A stretch of DNA of 64,000 bases, from positions 19,010 through 83,009 of the forward strand of contig CALXMW010000008.1 of assembly GCA_944389585.1 (NCBI GenBank), written 5' to 3'. The translations under genes and the position numbers were made by a program. Origin of the DNA: an uncultured Kiritimatiellota bacterium (GTDB lineage Bacteria; Verrucomicrobiota; Kiritimatiellia; RFP12; DVOR01). This document shows positions 17,298-26,337 of this stretch, piece after piece. Every line of letters starts with the position of its first letter. The first letter of the stretch is position 1. Under the pieces are notes generated by a model, which was given only the letters and a program-made list of their open reading frames with translations, made no database searches and had not been told where the DNA came from.

Positions 17298-18308
17298 ATG
17301 GAATTGTTGAAGCAGATTTGCGCGAAGGCCAAAGGCTCGGGGCGCACCGTGGTGCTGCCCGAGGGCCAAGACCCGCGCGTCATCAAGGCCGCGAACCTGG
17401 CGCTCCAGGAGAACGTCGCGAACATCATCGTGCTGGGCACGCCCGAGGAGATCGCCTTCTCGGAGAACGCCGCCGGCATGCGCCTGATGCCCACGGCGCA
17501 GGTGATCGACTACACGAAGGACGCCCTCCTCGACGAGCTCGCCGCCGCCTTCTACGAGAAACGCAAGGCCAAAGGCATGACCCCCGAGGCCGCCCGCCAG
17601 GCCCTCCTGGACAAACGCATCTACTTCGGCGCCATGATGCTCGCCACCGGCAAGGCCGACGGCTTGGTGGCCGGCTCCATCGCCTCCACCGGCGACATGC
17701 TCCGCGCTGCCTTCCAATGCGTCGGCACCGCCCCGGGCATCAAGCTGGCCTCCTCCACCTTCCTCATGGGCCTGCGCGAGCCCACCGCCGCCGGCGACGA
17801 CGTGCTCTGCTTCGCCGACTGCGCCGTCAACCCCTGCCCCACCGCCGAGCAGATGGTCGACATCGCCCTGGCCACGGCGCGCACCTTCCGCTCCCTCGTC
17901 GGCAAACAGCCCAAGGTCGCCTTCCTCTCCTTCTCCTCCAAAGGCTCGGCCAAGCACGAGCTCGTCGACAAGGTCGCCGAGGCCGCCCGCCTCACCAAGG
18001 CCCGCTTCGAGGAGCTCAAGCTCGACGCCGTCGTCGACGGCGAGATCCAGGCCGACGCGGCCATCGTCCCGGCCGTCGCCCTCCAGAAGAACCCCGGCGG
18101 CGCCATCAAGGGCGACGCGAACGTCCTCATCTTCCCCGACCTCCAGGCCGGCAACATCTGCTACAAGCTGGTGCAGCGCCTCGGCGGCGCCACCGCCCTC
18201 GGCCCCGTCGTCCAAGGCGTCGCCAAGCCCATCAACGACCTCTCGCGCGGGTGCTCGGCCGAGGACATCTTCGGCAACATCTGCATCACCGTCGGCCAGA
18301 CGCTGTGA
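17298..18308 (+). CDS. pta: Phosphate acetyltransferase
   Basis: Pta interconverts acetyl-CoA and acetyl phosphate, giving ATP through acetate kinase in fermenting cells. The 336-aa length is that of the short PTA_PTB form without the N-terminal regulatory domain. Typical segments are VVLPEGQDPRVIKAA near residue 18, ADGLVAGSIASTGDMLRAA, FADCAVNPCPTAEQ and the C-terminal DLSRGCSAEDI. No acetate kinase is adjacent. It has its own promoter and a leader with a clear ribosome binding site, and overlaps dprA by GTGA. Confidence 0.93.
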   Translation: MELLKQICAKAKGSGRTVVLPEGQDPRVIKAANLALQENVANIIVLGTPEEIAFSENAAGMRLMPTAQVIDYTKDALLDELAAAFYEKRKAKGMTPEAARQALLDKRIYFGAMMLATGKADGLVAGSIASTGDMLRAAFQCVGTAPGIKLASSTFLMGLREPTAAGDDVLCFADCAVNPCPTAEQMVDIALATARTFRSLVGKQPKVAFLSFSSKGSAKHELVDKVAEAARLTKARFEELKLDAVVDGEIQADAAIVPAVALQKNPGGAIKGDANVLIFPDLQAGNICYKLVQRLGGATALGPVVQGVAKPINDLSRGCSAEDIFGNICITVGQTL

Positions 18309-19441
18309 ACGCCGGCGCCGACGCCACCCTGGAGCGCCGCGCCCTCATCGCCCTCAACCGCGTGCCGCGCGTGGGGGCCGCCAAGGCCCGCGCCCTGCAA
18401 CGCGCCTTCGGCACCCTCGCCGAGGCCGCCAAGGCCCCGCCCGGGCGCGTCGCCGAGCTGTGCCAAGAGCTGGGCCCCACCCTCGCCGAGGAGGTGGCCC
18501 AAGCCCTGCGCTCGGACTTCGCCGCGCGCGAGGAGGCGCGCGCCGAGGCCGCCAACGTCCGCATCCTCACCTGGCTCGACGACCTCTACCCCGACAGCCT
18601 CCGCGCCCTGGCCGCCGCCCCCCTCTGCCTCTACTGCGCCGGCGACCCCAGGCTCCTGGCCCAAACGCAGGTGGCCCTGGTGGGCACCCGCGCGGCCTCC
18701 GTCTACGGCGCCGAGCAGGCCCGCCGCTTCGCCCGCCGCCTGGCCGAGGCCGGGCTCCACGTCACCAGCGGCCTGGCCGAGGGCGTGGACAGCGCGGCCC
18801 ACGAGGGCGCCCTCCTCGCCGGCGGGCCCGGGCGCACCCTCGCCGTGGTGGGGACGGCGCTGGACTGCCTCTACCCCGCCGGCCGCAAGCCCCTGGCGCG
18901 GGACATCGCGCGCCAAGGCGGCCTGGTGGTGAGCGAATACCCCTTCGGCCGCCACGGCGACGCGAAGACCTTCCCCCAGCGCAACCGCCTCATCGCCGCC
19001 CTCTCCAAAGCCATCCTGGTCGTCGAGACGGGCGCGCGCGGCGGCACCCTCATCACCGTCTCCTTCGCGCAGACCTTCGGCCGCGCCCTCTACGCCCTGC
19101 CCGGCCGCGCCGACTGGCCCGGCTTCGCGGGCAACCACCGCCTGATCCGGGACGGCGACGCCCGCCTGGTGACGAGCCCCGAGCACATCCTCGAGGACTT
19201 CGGCGAGCTGGACCTGCGCCCCGGCCGCGCCGGGGAGGAGCCCGCGGGGGACGCCGCGCCCCCGGGCCTGGCCGACGACGAGCGGCGGATCTGGGAGGCC
19301 CTCGGCCCCGACGAGCTCACCCTCGAGGAACTCGCCGTGCGCACCGGACTGCCCCTGCCGGCCGTCTCGGCCAACGTCATCGCCCTGCAGATGCACCGCC
19401 GGGTGCGTCCCCTGCCAGGCGGGCTGGTGCGGCGCGCCTGA
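18305..19441 (+). CDS. dprA: DNA processing protein DprA
   Basis: DprA protects incoming single-stranded DNA and loads RecA during natural transformation. The 378-aa protein begins with GTG, overlapping the pta stop. The central Rossmann-like DNA-binding domain has VALVGTRAASVYGAEQA, then TSGLAEGVDSAAHEGAL, FPQRNRLIAALS and VVETGARGGTLITV. An N-terminal helix-hairpin-helix-like part (RVGAAKARALQRAFG) and a C-terminal winged helix (DELTLEELAVRTGLPLPAV) complete the family layout. No com genes are in the window. Confidence 0.93.
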   Translation: MNAGADATLERRALIALNRVPRVGAAKARALQRAFGTLAEAAKAPPGRVAELCQELGPTLAEEVAQALRSDFAAREEARAEAANVRILTWLDDLYPDSLRALAAAPLCLYCAGDPRLLAQTQVALVGTRAASVYGAEQARRFARRLAEAGLHVTSGLAEGVDSAAHEGALLAGGPGRTLAVVGTALDCLYPAGRKPLARDIARQGGLVVSEYPFGRHGDAKTFPQRNRLIAALSKAILVVETGARGGTLITVSFAQTFGRALYALPGRADWPGFAGNHRLIRDGDARLVTSPEHILEDFGELDLRPGRAGEEPAGDAAPPGLADDERRIWEALGPDELTLEELAVRTGLPLPAVSANVIALQMHRRVRPLPGGLVRRA

Positions 19442-19466
19442 GGGCCGTGGCGTGCCGGGGCGGGAA

Positions 19467-19477
19467 TGTGTTATAGT
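19467..19477 (+). promoter_or_regulatory. Extended -10 promoter (TGTGTTATAGT)
   Basis: It lies 30 nt before the DUF3857/transglutaminase gene. Confidence 0.7.
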
Positions 19478-19507
19478 GTGGGGAAAGTCAACGAAAGGCA
19501 CGCGAAG

Positions 19508-22500
19508 ATGAAGACCCTTGTGAGACGGATGGCCCTCCTGGCCGCGGCGCTGTGCGCCGGCCTGGCCTGCGCGGCCCTGCCGCAGATGCCCGAGCGCCTG
19601 AGCCGCGAGACGGCGCTGGCCAAGGCCGCCGAGACGACGCGCCGGGACGCGCCCGACGCCAACACCCTGACCATCGCCGAATCGCAGTGGGTGGAATACG
19701 CCGCCGACGGCACGGACATCACGTGGGTCGACTTCTGGGTCAAGGCCCTCACCGACAAAGGCGCCCAGGAGCTGCGCGCCATGCCCCTCTGGTTCAAGGA
19801 AGGCTACACCGAGGCCGAGTTCCAGTTGGCCGAGATGGTCCGCGCCGACGGCACCCTCGAGCCGATCGACCTCGCCGCCAACGTCGCCGTCTCCACCAGC
19901 AACGACAGCACCGACGCGAACATCTACGACCCCAGCGCCAAGCGCCTGGTGCTGACCGTGCCAAAAGCCGCGGCGGGCGACACGCTGCACGTCGTCGCCG
20001 CCTTCCGCACCATCCGCCCGCGCATCCCCGACACCTACCACACCCGCGCCCTCCTCGAGAGCTTCGACGGGCCCGTGCCCTACTCCGCCCTCACCGTCGT
20101 GGCGCCCAAAGACCTCCCCCTGCGCAGCCAGGCCATCCTCGACGAGGTGCCCGGCACCGTCACCGCCAGCCGCGAGACCCTCGCCGACGGCCGCACCCTC
20201 CACCGCTGGGTGGCGCGCGACGTGCCGCAGGCCTTCGCCGAGGAGAAGATGCCCTCGGCCGAGGTCTCGCTCCAGCGCGTCGCCGTCTCCACCTTCGCCA
20301 CCTGGGAGGAGATCTCCGAGTGGTACTGGGCGCTCTGCGCCAAACACATGCGCACCACCCCGGCCATCGACGCCAAGGTGCGCGAGCTCACCGAAGGCAA
20401 AGACCGCGAGGCGCAGGTCGAGGCCCTCTTCGCCTTCGTCGCCCAGCAGGTCCGCTACATGGGCATCATCGCCGAGGAAGAGGCCCCCGGCTTCGAGCCG
20501 CACGACGTCGCGCTCACCTTCGACAACCGCTACGGCGTCTGCCGCGACAAGGGCGTGCTCCTGGTGGCCATGCTCCGCAAGGCCGGCTTCGACGCCTACC
20601 CCGTCATCATCCACGCCGGCAGCCCCCGCGACAAGGAGGTGCCGATGCCCTACTTCAACCACGCCGTCGTGGCCATCGACGAGGGCGCGCGCGCCTACCG
20701 CCTCCTCGACCCCACCGACGACACCGCCCGCGCCGAGCTGCCGGCCTACCTCAGCGCCTGCTCCTACCTCGTGGCGCGCCCCGACGGCGAGACCCTCCTC
20801 GAGACGCCCGTCCCCAGCCCCGAGGGCAACCTGGCCGAAATCGAGACCCTCGGCGAGCTCGACGCCGCCGGCACCCTCGCGCTCACCTCCACCCTGCGCC
20901 TGGGCGGCGTCAACGACAACGTCTACCGCCCCCTCTTCGTCCGCGCCCAGCCCGACCGCGTGCGCGACGTCTTCGACGGCTTCCTCAAGCGCCTGGCCCC
21001 CGGCGCCGAGCTCACCGACGTCTCCGTCTCGCCCGAGGACCCCGCCGACATCTCCCAGCCCCTCGTCGTCACCCTCCGCGGCCGCGTCCCCCACTTCGGC
21101 GTGCCCGACGCCAAGGGCCACACCCTCATCGCCCTCCCCTTCATGAGCCGCGCCGTCGGCCTCGTCAACTTCCTCTTCGACGGCCTCGCCCAGCCCACCC
21201 GCGCCTACGACTGGGTCATCGACGCGCCCTGCGGCGTGCGCGAGCGCCTCACCCTCCGCGGCCTGGGCGCCCTCGGCGAGCCCGCCCTCCTGCCCGACGA
21301 CCCCATCCTCAAGGCCAACGGCGCCTCCTTCGACATCGTCTGCACCCGCGCCGAGAACGGCGACCTCACCCTCACCCGCGAGCTCGTCCTCTCCCACAAG
21401 ACCTACACGCCCGAGGACTACCGCTCGCTCCGCCGCTTCGCCGAGCGCATGGCCCGCGTCGAATCCGTCCGCCCCCTCTTCTCCAAACCCCCGGAGCAGG
21501 ACGTCGACGCCGAGATCCTCCTGCGCGACGAGGCCCTCACCTTGAACCCAGACGGCACCCTCGCCCGCCGCTCCGTCGCCGACACCCACATCCTCACCTT
21601 CCAAGGCAAACGCGCCCTCGGCGAGGTCAAGTTCGTCAACAACCCCGACACCGAGACCCTCACCCTCAACGCCGTCGAGGTCACCACCGCCAAAGGCGAC
21701 CGCGTCCCCCTCACCGAAAAGGAGATCTCCCGCCTCGACGTCGACGGCGCGGCACTCTCCCCGCGCTACCCCGCCTTCCGCCAGACCGTCCTCTCCCTGC
21801 CCGCCGTCGACGTCGGCGCCACCACGCACGTGGACGTCACCACCGCCAGCGCCGCCGGGGCGCCCTTCTGCGGCCTGACCGTCTTCGGCGCCTCGCCCTA
21901 CCCCACGCGCGAGGAGCGCTTCACCCTCACCGTCCCGCTCGAGCGCGACCCCGAGCTCCGCCTCGCCGAGCGCAACTTCGCGGGCTTCGACGTCTCGCGA
22001 ACCGTCGTCACCAACGGCGCCCAGGTCGTCCGCACCTGGGTCGTGCGCGACCTCCCGGCCATCCGCCCCGAGCCCGCCACCCCCGCCGCCCAACTCCTGC
22101 GCCCCACCCTCGCCTTCGCCATGCGCGACGCCGCGGCCCACCGCGCCCTCCCCGCCCTCATCGCCCGCGCCGACGCCCTCGCCGACGACCCCGGCGACGC
22201 CGTCGAGGCCCTGGCCGAACGCCTCTGCGAAGGCCTCGACGACGAGGATCTCGAGGGCCGCCTCCGCGCCGCGCAGGACTACCTGGCCAAACGCATCCGC
22301 ACCCTCGGCCCCGCCTGGGGCGCCCTCCGCTGGGGCGCCCTCCGCTGGGGCGCCCTCACCCCGCCGGCGACGACCCTTGCCGACGGCTACGGCAATCGCC
22401 TGGACCGCCTCGTCCTCCACCTGGCGCTCCTGCGCGCCATGGGCCTCGAGGCCGAGCTGGCCTTCGCCGCCGCCAACGCCCTCCCCGACGAGCTGCTCTT

Positions 22501-23338
22501 CGGCGAGCGCCTGGCCCTGCGCGAGGCCCCGCGTTGGAGCGACTGGCCCCTGCCCTACCTCCTCCTGCCCGACGGCCGCGCCATCGGCGACGAAGGCGAG
22601 TTCGACGAGCCCGGCGCCTGCGCCCTCTCCTCGCGCGCCTTCATGACGGCCCGCGGCCGCGTCCTCTACACCCGCCCCGAAAACCTCCGCCCCCGCACCG
22701 AGAGCGTCACCCGCGTCATCGTCGAGGCGGACGGCGACGCGACGCTCTCGCGCGACATCTACGCCTGGGGCCTCACGGCCGGCGGCGTCCGCCGCGCCGA
22801 GCGCGACCTGACGCCCGAGCTCCGCCGCCGCGCCATCGCCGCCCTCGCCGAGAGCCTCGCGCCCGGCGCCACGCCCGTGAGCGAGTACATCGTCGACAAG
22901 CGCGCCTACCCCACGCGCCAGCGCCTCTCCGTCGAGGCCAAGGCCTACGCCCAGCGCCGCGGCGAGCTCCTCAGCGTCCCCGTCGAGAGCCTCGTCGCCC
23001 CGGTCTACGGCCTGCGCGGCGTCAAGCGCGAGAACCCCATCTGGCAGAGCGCCGCCGAGGGGATGCGCGCCACGCTCGAGTTCTGGCTCCCCCCCGGCAG
23101 CGAGATCGTCTCCAAGCCCGAGCCCTTCGACTACGCCCTCCCCGGCGGCGGGCGCTACACCCTCACCTGCCAGGTGCGGCCCACCCCGCACACCGGCTAC
23201 CTGCGCGTGACGTACCGGGCCGAGTGCGTCAGCCCGCCGGCGCTCCTCGACGCCTGGCGCTTCCCCGCGCTCGTCGAGCTGGACCGCCTTCTCACCGCGC
23301 CCACCATGCGCACGCTCGTCGTGCGCCTGCCCGAATAA
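19508..23338 (+). CDS. Secreted tandem DUF3857/transglutaminase-like protein
   Basis: This 1276-aa protein has a signal peptide (MKTLVRRMALLAAALCAGLACA). It contains two copies of a DUF3857 plus transglutaminase-like unit. The first unit (about residues 45-430) has a full papain-like triad: Cys345 in YGVCRDKG, His385 in FNHAVVAID and Asp401 in LLDPTDD. The second unit (about residues 670-1130) repeats the layout, but the equivalent site reads YGNRLDR (Arg964), so it lacks the nucleophile. Function in this family is unknown; crosslinking or proteolysis at the envelope is possible. A 15-bp tandem repeat encodes WGALRWGALRWGAL near residue 940. tsaD starts 1 bp after the stop. Confidence 0.8.
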   Translation: MKTLVRRMALLAAALCAGLACAALPQMPERLSRETALAKAAETTRRDAPDANTLTIAESQWVEYAADGTDITWVDFWVKALTDKGAQELRAMPLWFKEGYTEAEFQLAEMVRADGTLEPIDLAANVAVSTSNDSTDANIYDPSAKRLVLTVPKAAAGDTLHVVAAFRTIRPRIPDTYHTRALLESFDGPVPYSALTVVAPKDLPLRSQAILDEVPGTVTASRETLADGRTLHRWVARDVPQAFAEEKMPSAEVSLQRVAVSTFATWEEISEWYWALCAKHMRTTPAIDAKVRELTEGKDREAQVEALFAFVAQQVRYMGIIAEEEAPGFEPHDVALTFDNRYGVCRDKGVLLVAMLRKAGFDAYPVIIHAGSPRDKEVPMPYFNHAVVAIDEGARAYRLLDPTDDTARAELPAYLSACSYLVARPDGETLLETPVPSPEGNLAEIETLGELDAAGTLALTSTLRLGGVNDNVYRPLFVRAQPDRVRDVFDGFLKRLAPGAELTDVSVSPEDPADISQPLVVTLRGRVPHFGVPDAKGHTLIALPFMSRAVGLVNFLFDGLAQPTRAYDWVIDAPCGVRERLTLRGLGALGEPALLPDDPILKANGASFDIVCTRAENGDLTLTRELVLSHKTYTPEDYRSLRRFAERMARVESVRPLFSKPPEQDVDAEILLRDEALTLNPDGTLARRSVADTHILTFQGKRALGEVKFVNNPDTETLTLNAVEVTTAKGDRVPLTEKEISRLDVDGAALSPRYPAFRQTVLSLPAVDVGATTHVDVTTASAAGAPFCGLTVFGASPYPTREERFTLTVPLERDPELRLAERNFAGFDVSRTVVTNGAQVVRTWVVRDLPAIRPEPATPAAQLLRPTLAFAMRDAAAHRALPALIARADALADDPGDAVEALAERLCEGLDDEDLEGRLRAAQDYLAKRIRTLGPAWGALRWGALRWGALTPPATTLADGYGNRLDRLVLHLALLRAMGLEAELAFAAANALPDELLFGERLALREAPRWSDWPLPYLLLPDGRAIGDEGEFDEPGACALSSRAFMTARGRVLYTRPENLRPRTESVTRVIVEADGDATLSRDIYAWGLTAGGVRRAERDLTPELRRRAIAALAESLAPGATPVSEYIVDKRAYPTRQRLSVEAKAYAQRRGELLSVPVESLVAPVYGLRGVKRENPIWQSAAEGMRATLEFWLPPGSEIVSKPEPFDYALPGGGRYTLTCQVRPTPHTGYLRVTYRAECVSPPALLDAWRFPALVELDRLLTAPTMRTLVVRLPE
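22316..22360 (+). repeat. 15-bp in-frame tandem repeat
   Basis: TGGGGCGCCCTCCGC occurs twice, followed by a third copy altered at its end. It adds WGALR units inside the second transglutaminase-like unit and could expand or contract by slippage. Confidence 0.85.
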
Positions 23339-23339
23339 G

Positions 23340-24398
23340 ATGACCGTCCTCGGGATCGAAAGCTCGTGCGACGAGACGGCCGTCGCCGTCGTCCGCGACG
23401 GCGACGAGGTGCTCGCCTCGGTCGTCTACTCCCAGGTGCCGCTGCACCGCCCCTACGGCGGCGTGGTGCCGGAGGTCGCCAGCCGCGCCCACGTCGAGAA
23501 GATCCGCGGCGTGGCCGAGGAGGCCCTGGCACAGGCCTTCCCCGGCGAGCCCGACCCGTGGGCCAAGGTCGAGGCCATCGCCGCCACGCGCGGCCCCGGG
23601 CTGGCGGCCGCGCTCTTGGTGGGGTGGAGCTTCGCCAAGGGGCTGGCGCTGGCGCTGGGCAAGCCGCTCCTCGCGGTGAACCACATGCACGCGCACCTCT
23701 GGTCCGTCCGCCTGGGGCGCCCGGGGCTGCGCGGCGCGGCGCTGTGGCCCCAGCTGGGGCTGGCGGTGAGCGGGGGGCACACGGCCTTTGTGGACTGCCC
23801 CGCGCCGGGGCGCTTCCGCCTGTTGGGCCAGACGATCGACGACGCGGCGGGCGAGGCCTTCGACAAGGCCGCCAAGCTGCTGGGGCTGGGCTATCCCGGC
23901 GGGCCGGCGGTGGACCGCCTGGCGCGCTCGGCGCCGCCGGAGGCGCGGCGGGCGATCCGCTTCCCGGAGGGGCGGGTCTCGGCGGGGCATCCGTTGCCGG
24001 AGGGGTGGCGGCCCGAGCTGTGCGTCTCGTTCAGCGGGCTGAAGACGGCCCTGCTGACGCACGTGCGGCGGCACCCGCCGCAGGGCGAGGCCGAGGTGGC
24101 GACGATTTGCGCGAGCTACCAGACGGCGATTGTGGGGGCGCTCACGCGCCGCCTGGAGGCGGCGTTGGCGGGCGGGGGCTACCGGTCGCTGGCCGTGGGC
24201 GGGGGCGTCTCGCTCAACGGGCAGCTGCGCGAGGCGTTGGGGGCGCTGGCCGAGCGGCACGGCGTGGCGTTGCTGCTGGCCGAGCCGAGGTATTGCGGCG
24301 ACAACGCGGCCATGATCGCGGGCATCGCCTCGGCGGGCCTAGCGGGGGCGGGGGAAGGGGCGTTGGCGTTGGACGTCGACCCCTCGTTGCCGATCTGA
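23340..24398 (+). CDS. tsaD: tRNA N6-threonylcarbamoyladenosine synthase subunit TsaD
   Basis: TsaD transfers threonylcarbamoyl to A37 of ANN-decoding tRNAs, together with TsaB and TsaE. The 352-aa protein has the ASKHA start VLGIESSCDETAVAVV, the metal-binding His115/His119 pair in NHMHAH, AVSGGHTA, TIDDAAGEAFDKAAKLLGLGYPGG, FSFSG-like CVSFSGLKTAL, and the late GGGVSLNGQLRE. It starts 1 bp after the transglutaminase gene, suggesting cotranscription. MtaB (13143), which acts on t6A, is about 10 kb away. Confidence 0.95.
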   Translation: MTVLGIESSCDETAVAVVRDGDEVLASVVYSQVPLHRPYGGVVPEVASRAHVEKIRGVAEEALAQAFPGEPDPWAKVEAIAATRGPGLAAALLVGWSFAKGLALALGKPLLAVNHMHAHLWSVRLGRPGLRGAALWPQLGLAVSGGHTAFVDCPAPGRFRLLGQTIDDAAGEAFDKAAKLLGLGYPGGPAVDRLARSAPPEARRAIRFPEGRVSAGHPLPEGWRPELCVSFSGLKTALLTHVRRHPPQGEAEVATICASYQTAIVGALTRRLEAALAGGGYRSLAVGGGVSLNGQLREALGALAERHGVALLLAEPRYCGDNAAMIAGIASAGLAGAGEGALALDVDPSLPI

Positions 24399-24407
24399 GG
24401 GCGGGGC

Positions 24408-25103
24408 TCAATCCTTGATCAGCGCGAAGAAGCGGTCTTGGTAAAGGTCGAAGAGGCCCTTGTCCTTGAGCAGGCGGCCGAGGGGCTTGATGAGGGCGGC
24501 GTCCTGCGCGGCGGCGGCGAAGGCGCGCTCGATCTCGTCGCGCTCGTCGCGGGGCAGGCGGCCGCGGAAGCCTTCCTTCTCGTGCTCGGCCAGGGCGTGG
24601 AGCGTCTTGGGGAGGGAGGCCTGCACCAGGCGCATGAAGAGGTGCAGGAGGCAGACGTCCCACGGCTCGTCCACGCCCACGACGAGGGCGGCGTAAGGGT
24701 CGCCCTTGCGCGCGAGGGCCCGCTCGGCGCGCTCGCGCACGGCCTCGAGGGGCTCGGAGAGGAGGGTCTCGGAGTAGGTCTCGCGGCGCAGGCGGTAGGA
24801 ATAGCGCAGGATGCGGAAGCGGTCGCCGTGGCGCTTCAGGAAGTCGAGGTAGCCCTGGGCTTGGGGGCCGAAGCCCTCCAGCTCCTGCGTCGAGAGGTCG
24901 CCGGGCAGGAGCAGGCGCGGGGGGAAGGTCTGCAGCTTGCCTTCGCGGACGCGCGTCTTGGTGGGGTCGTCCATCGGCTGGGCCAGGAGCGTGTAGTTCA
25001 CGAGCGTCTGGTCGAAGGGGTCAAGCAGGCGCTCCGGCGCGCGGACGATGTGCGTGTGCCGGACGGCGTAGACGAAGTCGAACCTGTTTGGCTCCCGTTT
25101 CAT
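24408..25103 (-). CDS. Uncharacterised 231-aa protein
   Basis: I do not recognise this family. The protein is soluble, starts MKREPNRFDFVYAVRHTHIV and contains FGPQAQGYLDFLKRHGDRFRI and VVGVDEPWDVCLLHLFMRLVQ. The second half is helical and charged. It has a strong promoter with the ATG 8 nt from TATAAT, so the mRNA is probably leaderless. It converges on tsaD with a 9-bp gap. Codon and GC usage match the neighbours. Confidence 0.65.
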   Translation of the reverse strand: MKREPNRFDFVYAVRHTHIVRAPERLLDPFDQTLVNYTLLAQPMDDPTKTRVREGKLQTFPPRLLLPGDLSTQELEGFGPQAQGYLDFLKRHGDRFRILRYSYRLRRETYSETLLSEPLEAVRERAERALARKGDPYAALVVGVDEPWDVCLLHLFMRLVQASLPKTLHALAEHEKEGFRGRLPRDERDEIERAFAAAAQDAALIKPLGRLLKDKGLFDLYQDRFFALIKD

Positions 25104-25111
25104 TGGCGCGC

Positions 25112-25122
25112 ATTATACCAAA
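25112..25122 (-). promoter_or_regulatory. Minus-strand -10 promoter (GGTATAAT), leaderless
   Basis: TATAAT ends 8 nt before the ATG at 25103. The upstream TG of the extended -10 is TTTGG here. Confidence 0.75.
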
Positions 25123-25180
25123 AACGCGCGCGCCGCCGTTTCCCCCGCAGGCGCTTTTTGCTTGCGCGGGGGGCTCCCGA

Positions 25181-25191
25181 ACGGTTATAAT
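25181..25191 (+). promoter_or_regulatory. -10 promoter of the isomerase/DhaKL/LsrF operon
   Basis: GTTATAAT lies 51 nt before the first ATG of the operon. No regulator gene is adjacent. Confidence 0.65.
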
Positions 25192-25242
25192 AGGCCATGA
25201 AACGTCAAGATGGGCCTCGGCCCGCAAGGAAAGGACAAGGAC

Positions 25243-25956
25243 ATGGACACGATGAAGGCAGTGCGCTATGGCGCGATGGCCGTGATGGCCGCCTCCACGA
25301 TTGGGTTTTCCGTTGGTTGCGCGGGCACCGCGCAGCCGCAACAACAGGAGATCGTACAAATGGACAACGCTGATTTCTACACCGACGGCAAGCTCGACAC
25401 GGCCAAGTGCAAGGAGGCCTACTTCGAGATGATGAAAAAGGTGGGCGCCCCCGTCTACCCGCGCTACAAGGAGGAGCCCGGCTTCCTGTGGACGGTCGAC
25501 TTCGGGCAGGGCGACTTCGCGCGCTTCGGCATGGGCGGGGTCTTCTGGGTGAACAACCGCGACAAGCAGTACTTCGGGCACGAGATCTTCCTGCTGCCCG
25601 GCCAGGCCATCGCCGAGCACCGCCACCTGCCCACCACCGACGCCAAGGGCCCCCTCCAGGCCAAGCATGAAAGCTGGCTCGTGCGCCACGGCTCCGTCTA
25701 CGGCTTCAGCGAGGTGGGCGAGCCCAACCTCGACGAGTTCCCGGAGATCAAGGCCCTCCTGGCCGATTGCCAGAAGCCCGTGATGAACTGCGTCCACGTC
25801 GAGAAATGGGAGGCCGACGGCCAGCTCCACGTCCTGCCCAAGGACGAGACCTGGCACTTCATGATGGGCGGCCCCGACGGCGCCGTCGTCACCGAGTTCG
25901 GCACCTTCCACGACAACAACGGCCTGCGCTTCACCGTCCCCGGCGCCAGCCTCTGA
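25243..25956 (+). CDS. D-lyxose-isomerase-family cupin with lipoprotein-like N-terminus
   Basis: The 237-aa product resembles D-lyxose ketol-isomerases (PF07385). The pattern EIFLLPGQAIAEHRH, KHESWLVRHGSVYGF, LPKDETWHF and GAVVTEFGTFHD gives the cupin His-His-Glu-His metal site. The first 39 residues look like a lipoprotein signal (AMAVMAASTIGFSVGC), with a ribosome binding site AAGGA before the ATG. A second in-frame ATG at 25360 (MDNADFYTDGK) is preceded by CAGGAG and would give a 198-aa cytoplasmic enzyme. Both starts are plausible. It leads an operon with VOC, dhaK, dhaL and lsrF-like genes, which suggests conversion of an aldose to a ketose for the kinase. Confidence 0.7.
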   Translation: MDTMKAVRYGAMAVMAASTIGFSVGCAGTAQPQQQEIVQMDNADFYTDGKLDTAKCKEAYFEMMKKVGAPVYPRYKEEPGFLWTVDFGQGDFARFGMGGVFWVNNRDKQYFGHEIFLLPGQAIAEHRHLPTTDAKGPLQAKHESWLVRHGSVYGFSEVGEPNLDEFPEIKALLADCQKPVMNCVHVEKWEADGQLHVLPKDETWHFMMGGPDGAVVTEFGTFHDNNGLRFTVPGASL

Positions 25957-26016
25957 GCACCCCCCGCGGCGGGGCCCGCCCCCGCCGCGCCGCCACCCGC
26001 ACGAAAGGATCTTGAG

Positions 26017-26328
26017 ATGAAATACCTGCACACCGGCATGATCGTGGGCGAGAAGCTCCCCGACATGGTCTACATGGAACCCCTGAAAGTCTGGGTCACC
26101 GACGCCTCCAAGGACAAGTACGCCATCGAGTTCCTCTACTTCGAGGTCGACTCCCCCATGGCCGCGGCCATCCAGGAACAGCCCCACGTGGCCTACGAGG
26201 TCGAGGACATCGACGCCGCGCTCGAGGGCAAATCCATCCTCTGGCCCAAGATGGACGTGGGCGGCGCCTACATCGCCTTCGTCTACGACAACGACACCGT
26301 CGTCGAGTTCTACCAGCCCAAGAAGTGA
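26017..26328 (+). CDS. Small VOC-fold protein
   Basis: The 103-aa protein fits a single-domain vicinal-oxygen-chelate fold: MKYLHTGMIV, YAIEFLYFEVDSPM, HVAYEVEDIDAALEGK, and the closing IAFVYDNDTVVEFYQ. Residues His5, Glu (FLYFE), His (PHVAYEV) and Glu (VVEFY) match common metal-ligand positions. VOC proteins include isomerases and epimerases acting on sugars or ketoacids. Its place between the isomerase-like cupin and dhaK suggests epimerisation or a lyase step on the same substrate. The start has a good ribosome binding site (GAAAGGA). Confidence 0.75.
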   Translation: MKYLHTGMIVGEKLPDMVYMEPLKVWVTDASKDKYAIEFLYFEVDSPMAAAIQEQPHVAYEVEDIDAALEGKSILWPKMDVGGAYIAFVYDNDTVVEFYQPKK

Positions 26329-26337
26329 GGTGACGCC

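Noticed and set aside
18161..23191. A 1676-codon open frame on the minus strand, antisense to dprA and the DUF3857 gene
   Set aside because: Its Gly/Val/Ala/Glu-rich translation has no domain and arises from the GC-biased third positions of the plus-strand genes. Similar long shadows occur opposite most genes here.
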